Of a DNA stretch of 64,000 nt, positions 56,001-64,000 are shown piece after piece (position 1 is the stretch's first letter; each line of letters opens with the position of its first letter). A model generated the notes under the pieces. It worked only from the letters and a program-made list of their open reading frames with translations, did no database searches and was not told where the DNA came from. The stretch comes from Alentia gelatinosa. Lineage: Eukaryota > Annelida > Polychaeta > Phyllodocida > Polynoidae. The position numbers were made by a program, and so were the translations under genes. Location: positions 110,963,125-111,027,124 of the forward strand of contig OX465581.1 in the NCBI GenBank assembly GCA_950022655.1, given 5' to 3'.

Positions 56001-58620
56001 ACTTGTGTTACCTTTCTACCCTACAGTCAGTATTCCCAATTTGTCAAGCTTAGCATCTGTAATTTATTATCCACTTAATACATAGTGTCCATAGGAAACA
56101 CATGTGCAACATGAATCTACATACTTCGAGCATGCGGATATGTTGTATGCTTCTGGTTGCAAAAGCCGGCACATACGGAAAAATGGTGCGTATGGAGAAA
56201 TAGTGCATACCCAAATGAACTAATATCAGTACGCCACTTGTCAGGAAAAGGTGGATAATAGATACAATATAGACTGGTTTAAGATAAAAGCAGTTGTATA
56301 CTCCTCTGAGTTGACTCTTCGCAATATCCTCGCATGGGCTCGGATATTACTATGTGTCAACAACTCAGAGCATACGACTGCTGGTATCTGAATCCAGTCA
56401 ATATTGTGTATGTATGCTAGCCCTACGAGATACACATATCAGAGGACAAGGTGCAGATTACAGCCCACTAACATCAATGAGAACGAATACTGTTTTTAAG
56501 TGCAGTTTTGCTGCGCTTAGGTACGTCATTTTGAGATTTTAGAGTATTGAATTTAATTGAAAATAGGCATAGAGGGTGAAGTGGAGGTTGAAGGAAAAGG
56601 GCCATCCATAAAGTATGTATGCACTGAGGGATGTGGGGGGGGGGGGGGGGGGTAACAAATTTCGTGAATTTTTGTTTACTCCTTCTTTGTTATATTGCAT
56701 ACACGATAAGGGGGGGGGGGGGGGGTCAAAAATTTCTGAAATTCTGCGTACATACTTTATGGATGGCCCCAAACTGTCTGAGAAGTTGAATGTATGACAA
56801 GGAGGGTCCTATTTATGAACATAATCATAGATAATCAAACAGATGTACACCACAGGGGAGTGCAGTGTTCCCTACACAATTTAAAACCATGGCAGGTGTC
56901 ACTTGCGGTATTGAGTAATGGTAAGTTGGAAATAACTACAACTTATGAGCCCTGTACTTATCCGTACATGAGGGAAACTCTATCTGATCTTCGTTCCTAC
57001 TTCATCGAACATTTTAGATCAAGAATATAAGAATGCTTGGTGAGGAGGCAACCTCAATACTATCTGATAGAGGAAGTCCAAGGGCAGTAATTAGTGATAG
57101 GTTGACAGAAAATTTTGCATAGATCGAAAATCAATGACTGTATTATCACCATTAACGTGTGTACTGTATTCCTAATTATGTGCCACAGAAAACTTGATAT
57201 TAGAGGATGTATGTTATACTTATTATAGATATATTCCTCACGAGGTTCGCAAAATTAATCTAAGAGTATGTTTTGTACAAACCGGCATACCTATGAGAAC
57301 CAGCCCCCTGGATGATAGTATTGCTGTAAATATTGTCGACATGTTATATAACTTTTTTTGTTGTTGCTGCCAATGAATCGACACCTAACCAAAAAAAAAC
57401 CCAATAAATTACGAGCAGAAAAAATGCATTATCGCAGAATGCATCAGATTGGTGATAACATCCTAATCCACTTGTCGAATCGTATTAAGTCCACTGACTC
57501 GTTCTTATGGTTTTCATCATCTTGTGACTGATTCAATCTCTGATTGTGTAATCATGGAACTGCGATGATTGGATAAGCGCCATTGGGACTAGCCATATAG
57601 CAAAGGAATCCCTTCAATCGGTCGCACATTTGCCGCAATAAATAATTTAGAGTCTATTTTGAGATATTAATCAATATCGTTATAAGCAACGCCGGAAGCC
57701 AGATATGTATAATACTAGTGGAATTGCCATTTACTAAAGGAAAATTGTTCATATATACTGAGTATTTGATAAGGTACGTTGAATAAGGTCAGGGGGCCAT
57801 ATTTTCCTTATGGCTTTGCTGCTGTATCTCTCAAGACGATGGCTAAGCTGTTGTATAACCTCGGCATTGACCTTATAACACAGATAGATATAAAAGAAAG
57901 AGCTATATATTAATCGATCTGATCGTGGCCTTTGTTGTGTTTTCATTCTTAAAAATCATCATTTTTTTGTGGAAGACAACCTTACAACACGATCATGGAT
58001 ATCTCGTACATATGTATGCTCATATCATTCAATATATGTAGTCAGTGGGTATGGAGGATCATGTATAACTAGATACTTATACCAGATTTCTTGCATTACC
58101 ATCGGACAATAAGAATTCATTATTTCAAGACAGTCAGGTTTAGATACCGCAACCAGGATGGTGTCTTTGCCAGAATTGTGTTTGCAAGTTTAAATCTATA
58201 TTTGATTTTTCTTAAATAATTTTTATTCAGTATCTCTTTGTTTTAAAAACTCACCCCAGACCTTTTTTTTCTGTCTTTTATCATTCCATATACACGAATT
58301 CAATTCGCCTTTATCTGACCAAAAATCAGAAAAAAACAATGATTTTCGTTTCAATATGTCTTTTGAAATATCAAATATTACATATCATAATTTGTATTCC
58401 TCTCTAGAATACATGAAATAACTGTCGAAATGTAAAATATTGAGAGACGATCATAGCATTCAGCAAACTGAAGTGCGACAGAAAATAGGACTTTCTTAAC
58501 TCGAAAAGAGTGCAAGGCAGTAATAAATAATGTCACACTCACCTGTTTGTGAAGATACCACGGTCGAGGACATCGTTAGTGACTTCTGTGATAAACTCTA
58601 AATATTTCAGCTCCTCCTCC
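52078..58620 (-). CDS. SPATA7-like protein, C-terminal exons (5' end not in a resolved form)
   Basis: Exons 58620-58543, 55540-55441 and 53031-52078 join in phase. The first encodes EEELKYLEFITEVTNDVLDR plus GIFTN, closely matching the conserved C-terminal region of vertebrate SPATA7 (recalled pattern EEELLYL.FI.DVT..IL..GLFSN). In the last exon, SRMRELLDDLRQDLG matches its KMRHLL..LK.DLG pattern. SPATA7 acts at the connecting cilium/transition zone of photoreceptors; a ciliary role here is inference. The remaining ~280 residues are low-complexity, acidic and Ser/Arg-rich (SRSRSPSPGTGRPP, NYEDDYEDEDEG), with basic PTPRRRRA. They end with five 7-residue TARSEAx repeats and HDNDDF. The middle exon (NNAFKAFERS) is less certain. 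Upstream exons are missing or only tentatively placed. Confidence 0.65.
53281..53700 (+). pseudogene. Decayed retroelement fragment with GIY-YIG-like domain
   Basis: Two overlapping frames give NQIYCSECTRCDIQNVGQTK and, after a frameshift, ARHFTSSGHEGKDDLSIHV. The order Cys-x2-Cys, VGQTK, then xHFxxxGH is characteristic of GIY-YIG endonuclease domains carried by Penelope-like and some other retroelements. Frameshifts and stops make it non-functional; the rest of the element is absent. Confidence 0.6.
53723..53958 (+). mobile_element. tRNA-derived SINE
   Basis: The head has a box-B match (GGGTTCAAACCCC) and an A-box-like GGTGTAGGGGTGTTCGCC. The body includes AGGGCCCGAGAGGAAGAACG and CACAATATCCC, and an A-rich tail follows. 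The 3' half recurs at 9902-9975. The tRNA-like part is too degenerate to be a functional tRNA gene. Confidence 0.75.
54116..54400. repeat. Block-hairpin element (family 4)
   Basis: The block opens CTATCTCACCCCTGGTATTT with CCATAGGCTTAACAATGG. The hairpin loop is TTCACTGAGCTTCGCCTCGT between arms GTCGTCGTTTTCCAACTTG and CTCACGGAGAATGACGAC. The closing GGGGTGAGA of the block is lost here. Confidence 0.75.
54972..55350. repeat. Block-hairpin element (family 3), reversed, plus start of another block
   Basis: The block (54972-55098) has TTTAACATGGTGTGACTGTA. The hairpin (55099-55240) has the loop ACTCAGCTCTGCTTCGTGAT. A second block border, TTTTATCCTACCCCTAACAT with CCATAGGCTTAACATTGAG, starts at 55306 and is truncated. 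Confidence 0.75.
55441..55540 (-). CDS. SPATA7-like middle exon (predicted)
   Basis: Acceptor TCTACAATCAG|T and donor CACGAG|GTAAGT. Phases fit both neighbours exactly (1 nt in, phase 0 out) and the 33 codons are open, including LNNAFKAFERSMTIFHE. Similarity to the expected SPATA7 segment (LERLFERH-like) is weak, so the acceptor choice is provisional. Confidence 0.5.
56058..56415. repeat. Block-hairpin element (family 8)
   Basis: The block is bounded by TTATTATCCACTTAATAC and AGGTGGATAATAGATAC. The hairpin arms GCAGTTGTATACTCCTCTGA and CAGAGCATACGACTGC surround AATATCCTCGCATGGGCTCG. A reversed copy is at 63018-63350. Confidence 0.75.
56599..56770. mobile_element. Poly-G MITE, copy 5 (best preserved)
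   Basis: Ends GGGCCATCCATAAAGTATG and CATACTTTATGGATGGCCC, with two G runs of 17-18 bases and the centre TTACTCCTTCTTTGTTATAT. Confidence 0.9.
58543..58620 (-). CDS. SPATA7-like conserved exon
   Basis: Acceptor TTGTTCTACAG| and donor AACAG|GTGAGT, both near-consensus. 78 nt encode EEELKYLEFITEVTNDVLDR then GIFTN, the most diagnostic segment for SPATA7. It begins and ends in phase 2. Confidence 0.75.
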
Positions 58621-61600
58621 CTGTAGAACAAAAGAGTAATTCTAGAATGATAATTCTGAACAATAAAAAAAACCAGAAGCTAAGGATGACATTGCCGATG
58701 GAGATACAGGTGAAAAAGACGTAGATTATATTTAACCTGACATTCTGAATAATTGGTATCAATATCCTGCCATCGCGCCATCTGCACTGAATCTAAAATA
58801 GCCCGCTCTCTGTTGTCTCTGTGTATTCTATAACCAGGCATCCTCTATAGGGCACATAGCTATTTTGTTATAGAGGTGGTCATCTTGCCCCGGGTCTAGT
58901 TATCAATGGATTTTATCACAAATATTTTTTCGGGGGTTTACAATAAAAGGGTTTTAGGCTCATCTCATAATTATCTATAGATTATAACAGCAGAAAATAG
59001 TGGTTGTCCCCTGGCTGGAGTAGAGCAATATTACAATTTCCTAGTGGATGATTGGGGAACTACCAATCACTCTGTGCTCCATATAGTTTATTTTTCCCTG
59101 GGTAGTCCAGACATGGGATACATACATATTCGGGTTTACAATGTACAACGATTCACAAAATCCAAGTCAAAGCTACTTATATAAAACTTTTAACAATATT
59201 AAGCTGTTTCACAGTGAAAATAAGCAAATCGCTCATTTTACACTTCTCATATTGATTCACACTGGGTTTCTACAGACGGTACTCGGGTAAAGTAGATATG
59301 ATTTCGTGAAAAGGCTTATGACATGATTTGCAAAATAGTAACGGGTCTAAAACAACTGGATAGTGTTTCTCATTGCCTGATGTAAAAAAATCAAAACATT
59401 GCTATTTCTTAGCATTTTTTTTAAATATCTAAATTAAATCATAAAAGATCCACATTCTTCAAGTTGTTATTGTATGATAAGGAAATTGTTAAAGCAAGGT
59501 ATGAATCGTCATTTGCGATGACATTTTTGTCAGGATTTCCTCCAAATTATTTTTTTTCCTTTTAAATGTTTTGGGTTAGAAATGAAAATACAGTCTGGAG
59601 CATAACTTACAAGATTCTGAAGTGGTTAAAACTCGAATGATAAAGTGTCATTTCAGTGATATTACTCTTGTGGTACATTCTCTGTTGTTTGTTGTTTTCA
59701 CCAAGTGAAAATATGTATTGATATTTTTGTTGATAGACCTGTGAGAGTTGCACTCATGGGTTAGTCCAACACCTAATTAATTTGTTGAAAGTCACTGTAA
59801 TGTGACCAGGAAGTACTTCATACAGACCCGAAGAGGGTAATTACTTAAGGTTTAATAGGACACTAGTATTATTGCATTGTTACAAATCAACAAAATCACT
59901 ACAAAGTTTATGCATGAATGACTAGAACTCCTCTTACAAAGCTAAAACAAAGTGTTTAAAATCTATATTGTTTCTAATGCAATTACTATTTATCAATTAG
60001 AACTGGCCAGATCAGATGGGTGACTATCAGTTGTCAGTTGATTGTAGACGGGAATAACAATTTTTTAATCCATTTACTTAACATATCAAATCTCCATACA
60101 ATTTAATGTAGATAGAAAAAATAGTGTGTATGTATTTCAGAATATGGTTCTTATTGCATAATTACATTTACTACAAAATATGTTTTAGTCATATGTCTGT
60201 ATTAGGTGTCTCAATATTTAAGGGAAATCTGCCTGGTTTCCAAAAGCTTTGGGTACAAACAGGGAGTTCATGTCACTAGAAACATTTAATAAACACACTA
60301 CTATACATGTATAATTCTGTACAATACAAAGTAGACAAGAGAGGGTGGTTAGATAAATAAATCTATATTTAGTGACACTATTTCAACTGGGTATTTATAT
60401 ATCATATAAGGTTAAATATTTTGTCCCAATGCATTGTAGATTTTGTTGTATATTTTTTATATTGTAGACATAAAAAAGTGGCTGCATTATACTTTTCTGC
60501 ATATCAATATAAAACAACTGTATGTTTTCCCACCAAGATTCGCTAAAATATAGGAGTGATTATTATGGATTTTTTTTTAGATTATGAAGAGGTGGCAATA
60601 ACACCTCTATGGCAGGCCGATGCAAAAAAAAATGTTTAGAGTGTAGGCGTGAGAGTGTCGGTGTGGAGACGTGCGGGGTGCTGACAGTTGGTGGCAGAGA
60701 ACAGATAGACATTTACTGAACAGTGATTTCCACCGGTCTATTGACAAGCCATTGTGTGTGGGAGATCTGCAAATCTGCAGAACTGTTGGTTTGACTAAAT
60801 TGAAAAAAGATAACAAATTGGCGGCAACTTGTGGTGCTTAGTGGGTGTCCTTTTTCTGTGGTGGAAGCAAATTTAAGGCTAAACGTTCTATAGTTATTCA
60901 AATCCTTAAAAAAAAAAAAAAAATTATACAACATAAACACTTGATGAAAATAAAAACTGGGGATAGACGAATCTGTATTGCTTAACTAATATATATTCTT
61001 GTTCTATATTTATTCAGATCCTTTAAAAAAAAAAAGACAAAAATATATTTTACAACTTAAAGACTTGATGAAAACAAAAACTGGGAGTAGATGAATCTGT
61101 ATTGCTTAACTAATATCTGAGGCGATCTAGATTGAAATATCAAATTTCTGATAAAGTATAGATCTACGATACATTTTACTTGATATAAGGCTTTTTATTT
61201 AATCTTCTGATTTTGCGGTGCACTGAATCAAATCCCAAACATTTTTGTTGCATATACAACTATAAATATATGAATTCTCTAGAAATTCAGAAGAAAAATG
61301 AGTTCATTACCTCCTTTTTGTGTCTATTTTTTAATTTACCACCAGAAAAGTTTCTCGATAAATGTTGAACCGAGACACAAGAGTGTATGAATGACATACA
61401 TGTTCAGAGTTAGGGTTTGCGAGGCTATAAAAGGAATAACTATATATACATGTACATGACTTCCGTTCAATTATATTGTGTTAATGAACTAGAACCCATA
61501 TCGTGAGTATTCTAGATGACATATATTCAGTAGTCTACTCAATAAAGAAGTATTCAAATGCAACCTCCGAAAATCATTCTTTTCCAAATAAGATAGAATA

Positions 61601-62012
61601 TTAAAACACACAGTTTGAGCTTTTTAGGCAAAATATTAAAGTAGAACTTATTTGGTTATACTAAATATCTTGGTATATTCTTTAAAAAAAATTGTTTGAA
61701 AGAATCTTATTTCTCATTTGTGATCCACATTTTCATGAGAAACAGTGTCATGATAGCACAATCACATCAAACTGTGAATGTACAAGGGTAAATCCATTGT
61801 TGAAAATGAAAGTGAATTGGTGATGGTTTCTTCGATTGCATACTTTTCTCATCTATCATACCTTTCTTAAACTGAAAAAACATACAACTAGTCCAAACAC
61901 ACAACTGGGAAGAATAGCAAACATAAGGAAGCCTGCTTGAAGGTGAACAGGGTAATTAAGCTACAACTTATGAAAAATCTAATTGAATATACATTTTAGA
62001 GGATTTACTTAC
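58621..62012. other. Probable intron of the SPATA7-like gene
   Basis: Very AT-rich, without a convincing exon. ACACCTCTATGGCAGGCCGA at 60600 repeats a piece of the GIY-YIG fragment (53383). GATGAAAATAAAAACTGGGG (about 60945) and GATGAAAACAAAAACTGGGA (about 61068) mark a ~120-bp tandem duplication. Confidence 0.45.
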
Positions 62013-62054
62013 TGTACCTCCACCTGACCCATTGTTGGTGAATATGGGTACCGG
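62013..62054 (-). CDS. Candidate upstream SPATA7-like exon
   Basis: 42 nt with acceptor GTGTCACTAG| and donor GGTACA|GTAAGT. It encodes RYPYSPTMGQVEV and joins in phase to the 58620 exon (CA + G, Gln before EEELK). It rests only on splice borders and phase. Confidence 0.35.
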
Positions 62055-62799
62055 CTAGTGACACCAAGGACAACAACAACAACAAATTGAGTGAACAACA
62101 TATTACTGTATACCTACTGGATGTTTAAAACTCGTTCTAAAGAACTCGTTTTGAACACCCGGCGAAACAGGTTTGGAATCCGGAAAATTACTCCACAGGA
62201 ATACAGTTTCTCCATATTACTCGTGGTGCTATCAAAATCAAAATGTTTGTCTATAGATAGATGTATGAAAAATAAAAAAGGGGAAAGTATTCAGTGATGC
62301 AATATTTGTTATTCAAATTCTTCACTATATCACCAGGCACTTGAATCATGAAATGATGGCGAAGAATTAGAATAGAGATGATAATATTCAAAAAGTAGGT
62401 GATACAAATAAATTTACAGTGCAGTTTCAGCATTTATGTTGGTGTTGTCTCTCAAGTGGTAGAGAGACAGGAGGACCAGATACAACACTGTGATGCCATC
62501 AGTCACATATTTTAATCATTTCATAATCTGGTCAGTTTATTCACCTCTACACAACTAATCACTGTTGCTCCAGGCTAAGGCCTGAGGTCATGCAAGTATA
62601 ACTAATAGTTATTGTTTATCTGTCTGTCTATTTACAACTTCCATTTGAAATCCCTTTATTACCATTACTAGTCCCAGACTTCCTCAATGTTCAGCTTGTT
62701 TCACTGATTTTACACCACAAGGGTGTTAGAATTTATGAGATGAAATCAGGTAGAAATCCCAACCCTACTCATCTACTGAAATGGGGAATTATTTTTACT
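62055..62799. other. Non-genic stretch
   Basis: No supported exon, repeat or RNA gene. Confidence 0.4.
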
Positions 62800-62962
62800 C
62801 CTACACCACATAGACATGGTATGAGAAGGACTGGCCTTTGATCAGTAAGTCTACTTCTGTTTGGGATGAAGGAGAAAGGTGGTTGGAGTAGGACTCGAAC
62901 CTTAGAATCTGTTGATTACTGGCCCATTGCTTTAACCACTGAGCTAACTCCCCAGCCCATAC
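62800..62962 (-). mobile_element. tRNA-derived SINE or tRNA-like pseudogene
   Basis: On the minus strand, GGGGAGTTAGCTCAGTGG (A box) and AAGGTTCGAGTCCTAC (B box) lie 40 bp apart. Six of seven acceptor-stem pairs can form (GCTGGGG with CTCCAAC). The anticodon arm does not fold, and a body of about 80 bp follows, so a SINE head is likelier than a tRNA gene. Confidence 0.6.
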
Positions 62963-63017
62963 ATGAAGTTGAAGGAACTGGGTGTGAATGAGACAGTTTT
63001 TCTTTTCACAAAAAATA

Positions 63018-63350
63018 AACAATATTGACTGGTTTCAGATACAAGCAGCCGTATGGTCCAAGGAGTTGACGCTTAGTATATCCGAGCGTATGCGAGGATA
63101 TTGCACAAAGTCAACTCTGAGGACCATACAACAGCTTTAATCTGAAACCAGTATATATTGCATTTATTGTCCCCCGTTTCCTATCAAGTGGCATACCAAT
63201 ATTAGTTCATTTAGGTATGCACTATTTTTCCATATGCCCCCCCCCCCCCCATCAGGAGCTTACAACATATCTCTATGCTCTTGGTATGTAGATACACGCT
63301 CCTCAAGTGTTTCAATGGACACTTTGTATCAAGTGGATAATAAGGATCCA
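63018..63350. repeat. Hairpin-block element (family 8), reversed
   Basis: The hairpin (63018-63150) has arms CTGGTTTCAGATACAAGCAG / CAGCTTTAATCTGAAACCAG around TATATCCGAGCGTATGCGAG. The block (63151-63350) is bounded by CATTTATTGTCC... and CAAGTGGATAATAAG and holds a C run near 63238. Confidence 0.75.
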
Positions 63351-64000
63351 TATTCACCTAATATGAGCATCTGTGTGGAGATTCATGAGCAGTAATGAAT
63401 TGGTTCATGATGCAAAATACTAACGATGCAAAGAAGGGTTATCCGTGTATTTGATGGGGAGTGGAGAATAGGGTTGGTGGGTCCTGAGTACTTGGAGAGT
63501 CTGACGTATGCATTCGTACTTATCAAATGATGTTTGTCCTTTGCTATTGAAACAGTTTAGAATTTTTATGAAACCAGGCACAAATCTTCAAGCTTCAGTC
63601 GATGTAATAGATTTTAGTTCAGGCGACCTAAGTACTGGCCTATTGACTACACCTTACTTACTGATGACCAAGGTTACGGACCAATTGCTCACTGTCGTTG
63701 ATTTGTAAGCGTGTGGTAATAATAATGTCAATGTTGTCAGGGTAAAAAGGCTAGGCTTCAAGGGGGAAAAATGCTGCTTTCAGCTCATTTAAGATATTTT
63801 TTTCTTTTCTTTATGGCAATATGTACGTTACTACATTTTATGTCAATAAAGCAACTTGATGTTATGTCATTGTACCATGCGGTTTGGAGGAGTAATATAT
63901 GAATGAAACCAACACGCAATTCCCACATCCTTTTTTTCATAAAGCTTCTTCGATTTCCAGAATTTAAAGAAAACAACTTGATACTAATACAACGAAGAGC
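63351..64000. other. Non-genic end of window
   Basis: A minus-strand donor-like ATCA|GTAAGT at about 63660 could belong to an upstream SPATA7-like exon. No frame or acceptor makes it convincing. Confidence 0.3.

Larger units (their letters stand above)
55541..58542 (-). other. SPATA7-like intron
   Basis: Holds a family-8 element (56058-56415) and a poly-G MITE (56599-56770). Frames at 55576-55866 and 56794-57030 (plus) show no domain. 56800-58540 is otherwise anonymous. Confidence 0.5.

Noticed and set aside
62880..62962. Functional tRNA gene
   Set aside because: A and B boxes are present but the anticodon arm does not fold, and a SINE-like body follows.
2284..63350. Integron-type attC sites as an explanation for the hairpins
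   Set aside because: The foldback and modular look is suggestive, but there is no integrase or cassette coding sequence, and this is a eukaryotic genome.

Overview
The window is AT-rich, intron-rich animal nuclear DNA, and the prokaryotic feature types do not apply. Small exons with GT..AG junctions, introns of several kilobases, tRNA-derived SINEs and dense miniature DNA transposons point to a metazoan. The gene families and repeat style fit a marine invertebrate such as a lancelet, hemichordate, mollusc or annelid, but the sequence alone does not fix the species.

Three protein-coding genes can be reconstructed, all on the minus strand. (1) A complete two-pore-domain potassium channel of the TREK/TRAAK/TWIK type has four coding exons between 8888 and 1830. 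All junctions keep phase, giving 289 residues with both pore loops. (2) A secreted C-type-lectin-like protein runs from 42760 to 34419. It has a signal-peptide exon, two lectin exons and a Thr/Pro mucin-like tail. It lacks several canonical lectin residues and has a TATA-like box upstream. (3) The 3' part of a SPATA7-like ciliary gene runs from 58620, possibly 62054, to 52078. It ends in a long GC-rich exon with five 7-residue TARSEAx repeats. The three genes look functionally unrelated, and no operon logic applies.

Most of the rest is mobile-element DNA. I find three TTAA-flanked piggyBac-like non-autonomous elements and Harbinger-like MITEs with 3-bp duplications. There are two smaller terminal-inverted-repeat MITE families, one with poly-G cores. 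I also see SINE copies, a decayed GIY-YIG retroelement fragment, minisatellites, and a 1.5-kb inverted repeat with copies 3 kb apart. Two insertions can be read against empty sites present in the same window.

The most unusual signal is a recurrent two-part architecture. 'Blocks' of 130-250 bp are bounded by inverted TTATC-like ends, and several share an internal CCATAGRCTTAACAT box. They abut 'hairpin modules' of 120-170 bp whose loops often share a motif close to GGCGAAGCYGAGTGA. Arm sequences differ between families while the layout stays the same, and blocks and hairpins of different families sit next to one another in mixed order. About twenty such modules occur in this window. I do not recognise a named element class for this.

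Regions: 1-1.8 kb, piggyBac-like element and duplicated 3' sequence; 1.8-8.9 kb, K2P gene with module-filled introns; 9-34 kb, repeats only, including the large inverted repeat at 25.7-31.8 kb; 34-43 kb, lectin gene; 43-52 kb, repeats and a TTGG/TAGG minisatellite; 52-62 kb, SPATA7-like gene; 62-64 kb, repeats. All calls come from reading the sequence; no database search was run.
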